Numbered from the stretch's first letter, positions 1-8,912 are shown. The stretch: 64,000 bases of DNA from Kushneria phosphatilytica (GCF_008247605.1 NZ_CP043420.1:2232001-2296000); one strand, 5' to 3'. Notes: generated from the sequence alone by a model not told the origin. Made by a program: numbers and translations.

Positions 1-2
1 AG

Positions 3-89
3 ATTCGCCAGCTCTCTGTCGCCGGCCTGATTGCCGAAGCGATTCGCCGCGTCAGTAACGAAGAATCCGTTAGCGCCATGTTCCACTAG
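3..89 (+). CDS. prs: ribose-phosphate pyrophosphokinase, C-terminal end (partial)
   Basis: Only the last 28 residues and the stop are inside the window. They read IRQLSVAGLIAEAIRR followed by VSNEESVSAMFH, the typical C-terminus of bacterial PRPP synthetase, which makes phosphoribosyl pyrophosphate from ribose 5-phosphate and ATP for nucleotide, His and Trp synthesis. The next gene is rplY, and prs-rplY-pth-ychF is a standard gammaproteobacterial order, which supports the call. A hairpin with a T-run follows at 155-194. Confidence 0.9.
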   Translation: MRQLSVAGLIAEAIRRVSNEESVSAMFH

Positions 90-154
90 TTTTATCAGCA
101 CAATCGGTCAGCAGGCGCTGACCCGAAGGACATTTCAAATGCCCTTCATCATGG

Positions 155-194
155 AAACGATACCGACCTGGTCGCGGGCGGTATCGTTTTCTTT
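155..194 (+). terminator. rho-independent terminator after prs
   Basis: An inverted repeat aacgatacc / ggtatcgtt with a GC-rich loop is followed by TTTTCTTTC. It lies between prs and rplY, so rplY may be partly uncoupled from prs. Confidence 0.7.
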
Positions 195-218
195 CATTGA
201 CCAACGAGGGTCCAACCC

Positions 219-917
219 ATGAAACACCAATACAACCTGACCGCCAATGTTCGCAGGGCGCTGGGGAAAGGTGCGAGCCGCCGCCTGCGTCGTGAGAACA
301 CTCATGTGCCTGCCATTGTCTATGGTGGCAGCGCCGAGCCGCAGCCGATCGCCGTCGAAAAGTCGGCCTTCTACAAGGCAATGGAAGACGAAGCCTTCTT
401 CTCCTCGATTCTCGATATCGATGTCGAGGGCAGCAAGGAGCAGGTGGTCGTTCGCGATCTGCAGCGCCATCCTTACAAGCCGGTTGTCGTACACGTCGAT
501 TTCATGCGTGTGGATGCTACCCATGAACTGACCATGACCATCCCGCTGCACTTCGCCAACACCGAAGAGTGCAAGGGCGTCAAGGTTGAAGGTGGTGTGT
601 TGCACGTACTGCACAACGATGTCGAAATCACCTGCCTGCCCTCCGACCTGCCCGAGTACCTCGAAGTCGACGTACTCAATCTCGACATTGGCGACACGCT
701 GCATCTCTCCGACATCCCGCTGCCGAAGGGCGTAACACTGACCGCTCTGAGCCACGGCGATGGCTTCGATGCCGGTATCGTCAGCGTCACCCATCCGGAC
801 CGCGGCACCGATGAAGCCGAGGGCGAAGGTGAGCCGCCGACCGATGTCGATCACACCGATGCCGAGCAAGGCAGCGCCGGTGAACCAATCAACGACAGTG
901 AAGACAAGGGCGACTGA
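219..917 (+). CDS. rplY: 50S ribosomal protein L25, CTC/TL5-type long form
   Basis: Binds 5S rRNA in the large ribosomal subunit. At 232 aa this is the long CTC-type form: the N-terminal L25 domain (about residues 1-95, with [12 protein letters not shown] and the VPAIVYGG segment) is followed by a beta-rich C-terminal domain ([21 protein letters not shown]) and a very acidic tail of roughly 40 residues ([17 protein letters not shown]). The short E. coli protein lacks the second domain. The ATG has a GAGGGT ribosome binding site upstream. An acidic tail fits a high-salt cytoplasm, but that is inference. Confidence 0.95.
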   Translation: MKHQYNLTANVRRALGKGASRRLRRENTHVPAIVYGGSAEPQPIAVEKSAFYKAMEDEAFFSSILDIDVEGSKEQVVVRDLQRHPYKPVVVHVDFMRVDATHELTMTIPLHFANTEECKGVKVEGGVLHVLHNDVEITCLPSDLPEYLEVDVLNLDIGDTLHLSDIPLPKGVTLTALSHGDGFDAGIVSVTHPDRGTDEAEGEGEPPTDVDHTDAEQGSAGEPINDSEDKGD

Positions 918-938
918 CCCTTACCTGTCGTGAAGATC

Positions 939-981
939 CGGCCGGTCACCCCTTGCAGTTTCTGCAGGGGCTGACCGGCCG
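939..981 (+). terminator. hairpin after rplY, terminator-like
   Basis: A long near-perfect inverted repeat (cggccggtcaccccttgcag against ctgcaggggctgaccggccg) lies in the 124 bp gap between rplY and pth. It is followed by GTTTCAT rather than a clean T-run, so termination may be partial. Confidence 0.5.
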
Positions 982-1041
982 TTTCATGTCGGGCCCTGTA
1001 AAACCGGCCCGACCCATCATGCTTTCATCGAATGGATCGAC

Positions 1042-1626
1042 ATGAACGAACTGCACGCGATCATCGGTCTGGGCAACCCCGGCGCACGCTACGAGGCGAC
1101 CCGCCATAATGCCGGCTTCTGGCTGCTTGAGGCACTGGCACGCGAGTGCGGCGTCTCGCTGCGCGAACAGCGCAAGTTTCTCGGCAATTATGCCAAAACC
1201 ACGCTGGAGGGTCGGGATATCCATCTGCTCGCACCAACCACGCTGATGAATCACAGTGGTCAATCGATCGGTGCGCTGTGCAAGTTCTTCAAGCTCTCGC
1301 CCGAACAACTGCTGGTCGTGCATGATGAACTCGATCTGCTTCCGGGCGTCGCTCGCTTCAAACAGGGTGGCGGGCACGGCGGTCACAATGGTTTGCGTGA
1401 TACCATCAGTGCACTGGGAAACAGTCGTGATTTCCACCGTCTGCGTCTTGGCATCGGCCATCCCGGTAGCGCCGCACAGGTCGTCAATTATGTCCTGAGC
1501 GCCCCGGGCAAGGCGGAGCGCCGCGCCATTGACGAAGCCATCGAGGCCTCACTGGAGCAGCTTCCTCTGGCAGTCAAGGGTGACTGGGCACGTGCCATGA
1601 ATCACCTCCACAGCGCGCGCGACTGA
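1042..1626 (+). CDS. pth: peptidyl-tRNA hydrolase
   Basis: Releases peptides from prematurely dropped peptidyl-tRNA so the tRNA can be reused. The 194 aa length equals E. coli Pth. The family landmarks are present: GLGNPGARY at the start (Asn12), TRHNAGFW with the catalytic His22, MNHSGQ, VVHDELDL with the catalytic Asp, and the GGGHGGHNGLR segment. It lies between rplY and ychF as in many gammaproteobacteria. Confidence 0.97.
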   Translation: MNELHAIIGLGNPGARYEATRHNAGFWLLEALARECGVSLREQRKFLGNYAKTTLEGRDIHLLAPTTLMNHSGQSIGALCKFFKLSPEQLLVVHDELDLLPGVARFKQGGGHGGHNGLRDTISALGNSRDFHRLRLGIGHPGSAAQVVNYVLSAPGKAERRAIDEAIEASLEQLPLAVKGDWARAMNHLHSARD

Positions 1627-1680
1627 GCTTTCGAATATTATCGGTCCATTCGTTCACCCTTATCAACGCAGGAACGCGCC

Positions 1681-2772
1681 ATGGGTTTCAACTGCGGAAT
1701 CGTCGGTCTGCCCAACGTCGGCAAGTCCACGCTGTTCAATGCCCTGACCAAATCGGGCATCGATGCCGAAAACTTCCCCTTCTGCACCATCGAGCCCAAT
1801 ACCGGTATCGTCCCCATGCCGGATCCGCGTCTCGATGCACTGGCCGCCATTATCAAGCCGGAGAAAGTCATTCCTACCACGATGGAGTTCGTCGATATTG
1901 CCGGGCTCGTGGCTGGTGCTTCGAAAGGTGAGGGGCTGGGAAATCAGTTTCTGGCCAATATCCGCGAGACTGATGCCATCGCTCATGTGGTGCGTTGTTT
2001 CGAAGATGATAACGTCATCCACGTCGACAATCGGGTCGATCCCAAAGGCGACATTGAAACCATCAATATCGAGCTGGCACTGGCCGATCTCGATACTGTC
2101 GAGCGCGCCATTCAGCGGCTCACCCGGGTCGCCAAGGGCGGTGACAAGGAAGCCATCGCGACCAGAAGCGTACTCGAACGCATGCAGCCCCATCTGGCCG
2201 AGGGTCAACCACTACGCAGCCTGAAACTCGATGACAACGAGCGTCAGCTGATCAAGGGCTACGGGTTTCTGACTCTGAAGCCGACCATGTATATCGCCAA
2301 CGTCAACGAGGATGGTTTCGACAATAATCCTCACCTTGATACCGTACATACCATCGCCGAAGAGGAAGGTGCAGTGGTAGTGCCGGTCTGCAACAAGCTC
2401 GAAGCCGAAATCGCCGAGCTGGAGGATGAGGAGCGCGCCCTTTTCCTCGACGAGATGGGCATGAGCGAACCGGGTCTTGATCGCGTGATTCGCGCCGGCT
2501 ACGGTCTGCTCGGGCTGCAGACCTACTTTACTGCAGGACCAAAGGAAGTGCGCGCCTGGACGATCCCCATCGGCGCCACCGCGCCACAGGCGGCCGGTGT
2601 TATTCATACGGACTTCCAGAAAGGCTTCATTCGTGCCGAAGTTGTCTCTTACGAAGACTTCGTTCACTACCAGGGCGAGAGTGGCGCCAAGGAAGCCGGT
2701 CGGTGGCGACTGGAAGGCAAGGACTATGTGGTCAGCGATGGTGACGTCGTGCACTTTCGCTTTAACGTCTGA
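1681..2772 (+). CDS. ychF: redox-regulated ribosome-associated ATPase YchF
   Basis: Obg-family P-loop protein that hydrolyses ATP in preference to GTP and binds ribosomes; in E. coli it is linked to the oxidative stress response. The 363 aa length equals E. coli YchF. Visible are the G1 loop GLPNVGKST near the N-terminus, the G3 region ([20 protein letters not shown]), an atypical G4 in which CNKLEAE replaces NKxD (the reason for ATP use in the family) and the C-terminal TGS domain with [10 protein letters not shown]. An hairpin with 12 bp stem follows at 2789-2830. Confidence 0.97.
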   Translation: MGFNCGIVGLPNVGKSTLFNALTKSGIDAENFPFCTIEPNTGIVPMPDPRLDALAAIIKPEKVIPTTMEFVDIAGLVAGASKGEGLGNQFLANIRETDAIAHVVRCFEDDNVIHVDNRVDPKGDIETINIELALADLDTVERAIQRLTRVAKGGDKEAIATRSVLERMQPHLAEGQPLRSLKLDDNERQLIKGYGFLTLKPTMYIANVNEDGFDNNPHLDTVHTIAEEEGAVVVPVCNKLEAEIAELEDEERALFLDEMGMSEPGLDRVIRAGYGLLGLQTYFTAGPKEVRAWTIPIGATAPQAAGVIHTDFQKGFIRAEVVSYEDFVHYQGESGAKEAGRWRLEGKDYVVSDGDVVHFRFNV

Positions 2773-2788
2773 TCCTTATCGATGACCT

Positions 2789-2830
2789 GCCCTTTTCCGC
2801 ATCTGGCAGGAACTTCGTGCGGGAAAGGGC
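2789..2830 (+). terminator. hairpin after ychF
   Basis: Inverted repeat gcccttttccgc / gcgggaaagggc with one G-U pair and an 18 nt loop, directly before the tRNA-Met promoter. There is no T-run, so it may act as an RNA 3'-end stabiliser rather than a strong terminator. Confidence 0.4.
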
Positions 2831-2859
2831 TTGACGGAAAAAGGAGGCATCTTTAATAT
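2831..2859 (+). promoter_or_regulatory. sigma-70 promoter for tRNA-Met
   Basis: TTGACG, a 17 bp spacer, then TAATAT, followed by a GC-rich discriminator (tcgcctccg) before the tRNA. A GC-rich discriminator is typical of stringently controlled stable RNA genes. Confidence 0.6.
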
Positions 2860-2874
2860 TCGCCTCCGTTGAAC

Positions 2875-2951
2875 GGCTACGTAGCTCAGCTGGTTAGAGC
2901 ACATCACTCATAATGATGGGGTCCCCTGTTCGAATCAGGGCGTAGCCACCA
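2875..2951 (+). tRNA. tRNA-Met (anticodon CAT, elongator)
   Basis: A complete 77 nt cloverleaf with encoded CCA: acceptor GGCTACG/CGTAGCC, D-stem GCTC/GAGC, anticodon loop CTCATAA with CAT at 2909-2911, T-arm ccctgTTCGAATcaggg. The G1-C72 pair and close likeness to E. coli metT/metU favour the elongator over the initiator tRNA. A terminator follows immediately. Confidence 0.95.
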
Positions 2952-2959
2952 GAATACGG

Positions 2960-2994
2960 AAAAGCCCCGGCATCACATGATGTCGGGGCTTTTT
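2960..2994 (+). terminator. rho-independent terminator after tRNA-Met (bidirectional)
   Basis: Hairpin AAAAGCCCCG / CGGGGCTTTTT with a short loop. The A-run on the 5' side lets it also serve the convergent aminopeptidase gene on the minus strand. Confidence 0.85.
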
Positions 2995-3007
2995 GCGTAA
3001 AGCGGCA

Positions 3008-4327
3008 TCAATCAAGATACGAGCGATTGCAGAAAGCCGTCAGCGCGCGAATCAGATAGTCCGGATCCATTGCACCACTGGTCTCACGGATCGAGTGCAT
3101 GGCCCACTGCGCCAGACCGATATCCAGCGTCGGTAACCCGGTAGTGGTGGCCGTCAATGGCCCAATGGTACTACCACACGGCATATCGGCACGGCTGACA
3201 AAGGTCTGTACCGGCACACCTGCCTCACGACAGATATCACGAAATAATGCACCAGTAGCACTGTTGGTGGCATAGCGCTGGCTGCTGTTGACCTTGATGA
3301 CAGGCCCACCGTTGAGTTGCGGTGCATGCTGAGCATCATGCTTGTCCGGCCAGGCAGGGTGACGCGCATGGGCGTTATCACAGGAAATCAGTCGCGAGCG
3401 CTGAATCATTCTGACGCGACACTCCTCAAGCCGGCCTTCCGACCCGGCCTCGTACTCGGCCAGACGACCCAGCACATCACCGAGGAAGGTACCCTGCGCC
3501 CCGCTGGAGCTGCCGCTACCAATCTCTTCGTGATCGTTGGCGATCAGCAACGCACCCTGGCGATGATCGCTATCGATCAATGCTTCCATGCTACAAAAGC
3601 AGGAGAGCAGATTATCCAGCCGTGCACCGCTGAGCATTTCACCATTCATTCCGACCCGGGCTGGCGGTTGGACATCGTAAAAACCCAGCTCGAAATCGAC
3701 CACGCTTTCGAAATCATCCCCGGCGTGCTGCTCACGCAACCATTGTTCGATCAATTGCTCCAGTGAAGAGACGTTCTCATCGCTATCACTCTGATACAGC
3801 ACCGGCGACATCTGAGTCTGGGCGTTGATGGCGCGCCCCTGATTGGCCTCACGATCAAGATGAATAGCCAGGCTGGGGATAACCGCCATGGCACGATCAA
3901 TATCAAGAAGCCTTGGCGCCAGTCTGCCCTCCCGGGTGCGGACATGGACCCGGCCGGCAATACCCAGATCGCGATCAAACCAGGGCGCCAACAGAGCGCC
4001 TCCATACACCTCGACACCCAGTCGCAACCAGTCCGGCCCCTTTAACAGCCCTTCGCGCTTGATACGCAGCATGGGACTATCGGTATGCGCACCCATGATA
4101 CGCAATGATAGCGGCTCGGATTCGGGAAGTTGAAAAGCGACCAGCGCTGAACCATTGCGTGTGCAGTAATAACGTCCACCGGGTCGCAACGACCAGCGCT
4201 CTGTTTCCTCAAGATGTTCGAAACCAGCGGCCTCGAACCGCTCAATCATGCCGGCCGTGGCATGCCAGGCCGTCGGCGATCGCTCAAGAAAATGCAACAA
4301 TCGCTCAATGCTTGAAGACTGAAACAT
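3008..4327 (-). CDS. apeB: M18 family aminopeptidase
   Basis: Cytosolic zinc aminopeptidase of the aspartyl aminopeptidase (M18) family, which removes N-terminal, often acidic, residues from peptides. The 439 aa length is usual. Metal-site motifs visible are GAHTDSPM, GARLDNLLSCF, ANDHEEIGSGSSSGAQG, MPCGSTIGP and the C-terminal AQWAMHSIRE histidine. I chose the ATG at 4327 because it follows an AGGGAAAAGC ribosome binding site; the longer frame would begin with TTG at 4342. It stands alone, convergent with tRNA-Met. Confidence 0.93.
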   Translation of the reverse strand: MFQSSSIERLLHFLERSPTAWHATAGMIERFEAAGFEHLEETERWSLRPGGRYYCTRNGSALVAFQLPESEPLSLRIMGAHTDSPMLRIKREGLLKGPDWLRLGVEVYGGALLAPWFDRDLGIAGRVHVRTREGRLAPRLLDIDRAMAVIPSLAIHLDREANQGRAINAQTQMSPVLYQSDSDENVSSLEQLIEQWLREQHAGDDFESVVDFELGFYDVQPPARVGMNGEMLSGARLDNLLSCFCSMEALIDSDHRQGALLIANDHEEIGSGSSSGAQGTFLGDVLGRLAEYEAGSEGRLEECRVRMIQRSRLISCDNAHARHPAWPDKHDAQHAPQLNGGPVIKVNSSQRYATNSATGALFRDICREAGVPVQTFVSRADMPCGSTIGPLTATTTGLPTLDIGLAQWAMHSIRETSGAMDPDYLIRALTAFCNRSYLD

Positions 4328-4503
4328 GCTTTTCCCTGTCAATGCTTATCGTGGATGACATCGTCGGCCTGCTACAATCGGAAGCCTGTATGTCAGACTG
4401 GTACGTCATCCATCCCTCATGAAGCATGGCCGACACGGTCGAAGAATCGGAAGTACCTGAATCATCAGGTGTCAGTTTACATGAAACCGGGAGAGCCTCA
4501 TTG

Positions 4504-6699
4504 ATGAGCCCGTTTGCTATGGTGCGACAGGCGGTGGTTTTTGCGCTGTGTGTCGTGATGGCCCTGCCCACCCTGGCCGCCGAGCAGGACAGGATTGTCC
4601 CTACCGATATTGGTGAACAGACCGCCCAGGAAGTCGCACAATCGCTGCGCTATGGTCACTATGAAGATGTCAGCCTGGATCAGCAGTGGTCCGAAAAAGC
4701 CTGGCAGCGCATGCTGGATATGATCGACCCTCAGCATGCCTACCTGCTGGAGGATGATATCGAGCAGTATTCGGATCTCGGCCGGCATTACAGTGACTCC
4801 CTTGAAAAAGGGGATCTTGATCGGCTCTATGCCTTTTACAATCTTTATCAGCAGCGCATCGAAAATCGTCTTCAATGGCTACTCGATCAGCTTGGAAAGA
4901 CGCAGCATTTCGATTTCGATGGTCAGGGTCGCCTGGCCACTGATGACGAGGATCGCGAGTGGGCCTCTTCCCCTTCCCAGCTCGATGAGCTCTGGCACAA
5001 GCGACTGAAAAACGCAGCGTTACAGCTGGCCCTGTCAGGCGCCTCCGAAGATGAGTCTGCTTCCGAACCAGATGAAGAACGTCAGCCCGACATCCCTGGC
5101 AAGCCCTCTCGAAATGAGACTGCGGCCCCCCAGGGCCATGATCAGAGCGATCAGGACAATAATCACGATCTTCGCATGATGGATGACAGCGCCATCATCA
5201 AGCAGCTCAAAAAACGTTATTCCAATCAGCTTGAACGAGTACGCCAGACCAACAGCGAGGATGTGCTCAGCGTCATTCTCAATGCTGCGGGCAGTTCCAT
5301 CGACCCGCATACCGAATACTTTTCCCCAAGCCGCAGCAAATCCTTTGATATCCAGATGAAGCTGTCACTGGAAGGGATCGGTGCCCTGCTTCAGCAGGAT
5401 GGTGAATACGTCAAGATTTCCAGTCTGGTGCCCGGAGGTCCGGCCGAGAAGAGCGGTCTGCTCAAGCCGGCCGATCGCATTGTCGCTGTCGGTCAGGGAG
5501 AGAGTGGAGACCTGACCAGCGTCGTGGGTATGCGCCTGGATGAAGTCGTGGACCTGATCCGCGGGCCCAAGGGCTCCACCGTGCGATTGGAAATCATTCC
5601 GGCCAAGGCGGTGGATACGACCCAGACCCGAGTGGTCAGGATTACAAGGGATACCGTCAAGCTGGAAGATCAGGCTGCCAGCAGTCAGGTTATTGACATC
5701 AAACGTGGCAATCAGCAACACCGCATTGGTGTTATCAAGGTTCCCATGTTCTATGTTGACTTTCAGGCCGAGCAGGAAGGCAGAAAGAACTACCGCAGTA
5801 CCACACGCGATGTTCACCGGTTGATCGACAAGCTCAAACAGCAGAATGTCGAGGGGATCGTGCTGGACCTGCGCGGTAATGGCGGTGGTGCGCTTCAGGA
5901 AGCGAATTCGATGATCGGACTGTTCATCGACCGAGGTCCCACGGTGCAGGTACGTGATGCTCAGGGTCGTATCAGTCTGCTGGGAGACACCGACCGGGGC
6001 GTTGCCTATAACGGGCCATTGGCAGTACTGGTCGATCGGTTATCAGCTTCGGCATCGGAAATCTTTGCCGGCGCCATTCAGGATTACGGTCGTGGATTGA
6101 TCCTGGGTAATCAGACCTTTGGCAAGGGTACAGTACAAACACTGGATGACCTGGATCATGGCGAGCTCAAACTGACGCGTGCCAAGTTCTATCGTATTAC
6201 CGGCGCCAGTACCCAACTGCGCGGCGTCAAGCCGGATATCAGCTATCCCAGTCTGGTCGATCCTGATGAAATAGGTGAAAGTGCGCTCCCCAACGCGCTG
6301 CCATGGGATACGGTCCGTCCGGTCAGTTATCGGGAATATGGCAACCCTCAACGTTACCTGCCGCAGTTGCGTCAATCGCATGAACGGCGCGCCAGCGAAG
6401 ATCCCAACTTTCATTACCTCAAGCGTGAGGCGGAGCTGGCACACAAGCTGCGTGAGCAGAACAACAGCGTCAGTCTCAACATCCACCAGCGCAAGCGGGA
6501 AATGGAAGCTCAGGAGGCCGAGCAACTGTCATTGGAAAACCAGCGACGCAAGGCCCTGGGCGAAAAACCGATCGAGAGCTGGGCTGACGCCCGAGGCGCC
6601 GATGAGGATCAAACGCCCATTGATCAGGCGCAGCTAAGGGAGAGCGCCAATATTATGCTCGACTATGCGCATCGTCTGGAACAACAGTCAGGTTCATGA
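4504..6699 (+). CDS. prc: tail-specific periplasmic protease Prc (S41 family)
   Basis: Carboxy-terminal processing protease that acts in the periplasm on tagged or misfolded proteins and on murein hydrolases. Starting at the ATG after GGGAGAG gives a 731 aa protein with an N-terminal signal peptide (MVRQAVVFALCVVMALPTLAA). A PDZ domain begins near residue 284 (LEGIGALLQQDGEYVKISSLV). The Ser-Lys dyad is visible as Ser516 in SASASEIFAG and Lys541 in FGKGTVQ. The DUF3340 C-terminal region is rich in charged coiled coil. A longer ORF upstream from 4426 is probably untranslated. It is somewhat longer than E. coli Prc because of an acidic insert after residue 180 (SEPDEERQPDIPGKPS). Confidence 0.93.
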   Translation: MSPFAMVRQAVVFALCVVMALPTLAAEQDRIVPTDIGEQTAQEVAQSLRYGHYEDVSLDQQWSEKAWQRMLDMIDPQHAYLLEDDIEQYSDLGRHYSDSLEKGDLDRLYAFYNLYQQRIENRLQWLLDQLGKTQHFDFDGQGRLATDDEDREWASSPSQLDELWHKRLKNAALQLALSGASEDESASEPDEERQPDIPGKPSRNETAAPQGHDQSDQDNNHDLRMMDDSAIIKQLKKRYSNQLERVRQTNSEDVLSVILNAAGSSIDPHTEYFSPSRSKSFDIQMKLSLEGIGALLQQDGEYVKISSLVPGGPAEKSGLLKPADRIVAVGQGESGDLTSVVGMRLDEVVDLIRGPKGSTVRLEIIPAKAVDTTQTRVVRITRDTVKLEDQAASSQVIDIKRGNQQHRIGVIKVPMFYVDFQAEQEGRKNYRSTTRDVHRLIDKLKQQNVEGIVLDLRGNGGGALQEANSMIGLFIDRGPTVQVRDAQGRISLLGDTDRGVAYNGPLAVLVDRLSASASEIFAGAIQDYGRGLILGNQTFGKGTVQTLDDLDHGELKLTRAKFYRITGASTQLRGVKPDISYPSLVDPDEIGESALPNALPWDTVRPVSYREYGNPQRYLPQLRQSHERRASEDPNFHYLKREAELAHKLREQNNSVSLNIHQRKREMEAQEAEQLSLENQRRKALGEKPIESWADARGADEDQTPIDQAQLRESANIMLDYAHRLEQQSGS

Positions 6700-6730
6700 G
6701 TCCCGATTGAAACAGGACTCATGATATGGC

Positions 6731-6767
6731 AACGGCCATGCCCTGATCGGGCATGGCCGTTTTTTTC
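6731..6767 (+). terminator. rho-independent terminator after prc
   Basis: Perfect hairpin AACGGCCATGCCC / GGGCATGGCCGTT with a run of seven T's. Confidence 0.92.
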
Positions 6768-6839
6768 ACCATCTCATCGCTTTCACGACGCATGAATGGT
6801 GAGCAATCGGCAAGAGAAACCACGTATTGATAACGCGAC

Positions 6840-7046
6840 TCAGGCTGCGTCCGTTTCCTGTCGCATCCGATTGAGCAGCTCGACTGTATCTGCAACGCTC
6901 ATCTCGTAATCGGAGAGCAATCGCTTGAGCGCCTGACGCAGATGTTCTTCGGTATCAGGCCGATTATCAAGCCCACGCAGCATTTCCCCCAATTGATTGT
7001 CCAGTGCCCACTTTTCCTTGATGGACAAAGTACTGTTACGTGCCAT
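6840..7046 (-). CDS. small conserved-looking protein of unknown function (68 aa)
   Basis: I do not recognise this protein. From the ATG at 7046, preceded by AAGGAA, it reads MARNSTLSIKEKWALDNQLG and continues with a highly charged helical sequence (RPDTEEHLRQALKRLLSDYE). There is no signal peptide or membrane segment, so it is probably a small soluble helical cytoplasmic protein. Charged periodicity, an acceptable ribosome binding site and isolation between a strong terminator and a gene-poor stretch make a real gene likely. A longer frame from 7082 lacks a better start. Confidence 0.6.
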   Translation of the reverse strand: MARNSTLSIKEKWALDNQLGEMLRGLDNRPDTEEHLRQALKRLLSDYEMSVADTVELLNRMRQETDAA

Positions 7047-7177
7047 GTTATTCCTTTTGAGCCATCTGATGCGTTCGGTCACACGAGACGGATAACGACA
7101 TGTCGTAGCCGAATCGATACAGTCGCTTGCCAGAAGGTGGAAAAGGTCGAGCCCTGCCCTGATTGAAGCTTGAACCC

Positions 7178-7243
7178 GTGACGATCTATATCATTCGACA
7201 TGACGCACGATTGAATAAATCAGGAAAGAAACGGACCTGTTGA
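7178..7243 (+). pseudogene. possible remnant of a histidine phosphatase N-terminus
   Basis: A GTG-started frame reads VTIYIIRHDARLNKSGKKR then stops after 21 codons. The TIYIIRH part looks like the N-terminal RHG motif of histidine phosphatases (SixA or phosphoglycerate mutase-like), with Asp in place of Gly. Nothing recognisable continues in any frame. It may be a decayed gene or chance. The surrounding 7047-7497 stretch holds no other gene I can support; one short hairpin (cgcctgaaaggcg at about 7301) is the only other structure seen. Confidence 0.25.
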
Positions 7244-7497
7244 TCAGCGGGCTACCAGATTGCCCGCACCACCCGGAGCTCATGGTCCCGGGTCGGTATA
7301 AACGCCTGAAAGGCGGGAAGAAACCATACTCTTTTAGCAAAGCTACCGGCTACTGTCAATGCGTTAAACCTGCAAGACAGCGCTCAAGTATCAAACGGCA
7401 CCACAGTGAAAGGCTGTTTCAGGCAGTAGCATGGACGTCTTCGTCTGAACGGGGAATACGCATATAACGTCATGCAGTGATAACCGACAACGGAATA

Positions 7498-7573
7498 TGG
7501 CTCCCCGAGCAGGACTCGAACCTGCGACCCAATGATTAACAGTCATTTGCTCTACCAACTGAGCTATCGGGGA
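7498..7573 (-). tRNA. tRNA-Asn (anticodon GTT), copy 2
   Basis: Complete 76 nt tRNA with encoded CCA on the minus strand: acceptor TCCCCGA/TCGGGGA, D-arm with GCTC/GAGC, anticodon loop CTGTTAA with GTT, T-arm GCAGG TTCGAGT CCTGC. It is identical to the second copy 31 bp upstream and very likely cotranscribed with it from the promoter at 7701-7728. Confidence 0.95.
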
Positions 7574-7604
7574 ATATCCGGATTGTCGGTTCAGAGGCGG
7601 GAGT

Positions 7605-7680
7605 TGGCTCCCCGAGCAGGACTCGAACCTGCGACCCAATGATTAACAGTCATTTGCTCTACCAACTGAGCTATCGGGGA
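7605..7680 (-). tRNA. tRNA-Asn (anticodon GTT), copy 1
   Basis: First of two identical 76 nt tRNA-Asn genes in tandem. It has the same stems, the GTT anticodon and an encoded CCA. It lies 20 bp downstream of a near-consensus promoter. Confidence 0.95.
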
Positions 7681-7700
7681 ATGCCCTGAACACGCGGCGT

Positions 7701-7728
7701 AGTATACGCACAGAAAAAAAGACGTCAA
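7701..7728 (-). promoter_or_regulatory. sigma-70 promoter of the tRNA-Asn pair
   Basis: On the minus strand TTGACG, a 16 bp T-rich spacer and TATACT, followed by a GC-rich discriminator. The -10 lies 20 bp before the first tRNA-Asn. Confidence 0.8.
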
Positions 7729-7749
7729 CCCATTGCGGGCCATGAAATG

Positions 7750-7773
7750 TGGCGGGACGAATGCGTCCCGCCA
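7750..7773 (-). terminator. hairpin after choX, terminator-like
   Basis: Perfect 10 bp inverted repeat tggcgggacg / cgtcccgcca 12 bp past the choX stop, followed on the minus strand by a mildly T-rich stretch (CATTTCAT). Confidence 0.55.
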
Positions 7774-7785
7774 TCAGCGCGACAC

Positions 7786-8757
7786 TTACTGCAATGAAGC
7801 GCGCACCGCTTGCAGCCCGGGCTGCCCCTCAACAGTGGTCACCCCTTTCAACCAGCCTTCGAGCGTGTCGGGATGAGCGTTCAGCCATGCACGCGCCGCC
7901 GCCATCGGCTTACGTCCCTCATCCATGATATCGCCCATCAACTCGTTTTCCATCGGCAACGTAAAGGTCATCTGCTTAAGCAGTTTTCCCGCATTGCTGC
8001 ACTCGTTGACATAACCGCCACGGGTATTGGTGTAAACCGTCGCGCCACCATAGTTCGGCCCGAAATAATCATCGGCACCACTGAGGTACCCCATATCGAA
8101 ACGTGTGTTCATGGGATGCGGTGCCCAGCCAAGGAATACTATCCATTCCTTGTTGCGGGTGGCCGTTTTGACCTGGGAGAGCATGCCGGCCTCGCTGGAA
8201 GCCACCAGATTCCAGTCCCCCAGCCCGTCAAAATTCTGATCGATCATCTCCTGGATGATCTGATTGCCATCATTGCCAGCTTCGATGCCATAAATCTTCC
8301 CATCAAAGCGGTCACGATGCTTATCCAGGTCCGCTACCGAGGTAATGCCTGCATCAATAACATATTGAGGAACAGCCAACGTATATTTGGCACCTTTCAG
8401 ATTGGCCGTCAGGCGATCCACCTGCCCCTTGTCGATATAGGGATCGCTGATAGAGGCCATCGAAGGCATCCAGTTGCCCAGAAACACGTCCAGATCGCCG
8501 GTCTTGAGCCCCGAGTAAGCTACCGGTACCGAAACCGTATCCGAGCGTGTATCGTATCCAAGTCCTGCGAAAACAGTGCGAGCCAGTGCTGTCGTGGCGG
8601 TGATATCAGTCCAGCCCACCTCTGCAAAGCGAACCGTCTGACAGGATTCCGGAACATCCGCCATTACATTGGCCGACATGCCCGTAACACTGATCAGCGC
8701 CATCATTGCCAGTGTTTTACCGGAAAGCGGCAGCGCTCCCTTACCTTGCGTTTTCAT
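7786..8757 (-). CDS. choX: choline/betaine ABC transporter substrate-binding protein
   Basis: Periplasmic binding protein of the OpuAC/ProX family, of the choline-specific ChoX kind. It is 323 aa with a signal peptide of about 33 residues (TLAMMALISVTGMSANVMA). The mature part has the two-lobe fold landmarks with Trp-rich ligand loops (FAEVGWTDI, FLGNWMPSM, EWIVFLGWAPHPMN) expected for a quaternary-amine cage. AAGGAA precedes the ATG. It is divergent from betIBA, so it supplies choline to that pathway. No permease or ATPase gene is beside it, so its partners must be elsewhere. The symbol is by likeness; betaine or carnitine binding cannot be excluded. Confidence 0.85.
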   Translation of the reverse strand: MKTQGKGALPLSGKTLAMMALISVTGMSANVMADVPESCQTVRFAEVGWTDITATTALARTVFAGLGYDTRSDTVSVPVAYSGLKTGDLDVFLGNWMPSMASISDPYIDKGQVDRLTANLKGAKYTLAVPQYVIDAGITSVADLDKHRDRFDGKIYGIEAGNDGNQIIQEMIDQNFDGLGDWNLVASSEAGMLSQVKTATRNKEWIVFLGWAPHPMNTRFDMGYLSGADDYFGPNYGGATVYTNTRGGYVNECSNAGKLLKQMTFTLPMENELMGDIMDEGRKPMAAARAWLNAHPDTLEGWLKGVTTVEGQPGLQAVRASLQ

Positions 8758-8874
8758 TGATCATTTCCTTGTATTATTCAAATAGATAGTCAGTGCAATG
8801 AAAGTCGCTCTCGCAAGAGCGGGTCACGGCAATTATCATCAAGGATTATTGCAGAGCTGGAACTATAACACTAT

Positions 8875-8902
8875 TTTTTATTGATTGACCGTTCAATAAA
8901 AA
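8875..8902. promoter_or_regulatory. BetI-type operator between choX and betIBA
   Basis: Interrupted palindrome TTTTTATTGA - 8 bp - TCAATAAAAA. It overlaps the -35 of the betI promoter, the expected place for choline-responsive repression by BetI. Because choX is divergent, the same site could control it as well. Confidence 0.7.
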
Positions 8903-8912
8903 AAGCTACAAT
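8885..8912 (+). promoter_or_regulatory. betIBA promoter
   Basis: TTGACC, a 16 bp spacer and TACAAT, 40 bp upstream of the betI GTG. The -35 box sits inside the bet palindrome. Confidence 0.75.

Noticed and set aside
135..869. 244-codon minus-strand frame opposite rplY
   Set aside because: rplY has a ribosome binding site, the L25 domain and conserved neighbours; the opposite frame is a codon-bias shadow.
2875..2951. Initiator tRNA-fMet or tRNA-Ile2 reading of the CAT anticodon gene
   Set aside because: It has a normal G1-C72 pair, unlike the initiator, and follows the elongator Met sequence almost base for base in the acceptor, D and anticodon arms.
7498..7680. tRNA pair as a prophage or island attachment site
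   Set aside because: The two tRNA-Asn genes are both full length and no integrase, direct-repeat boundary or foreign-looking genes flank them.
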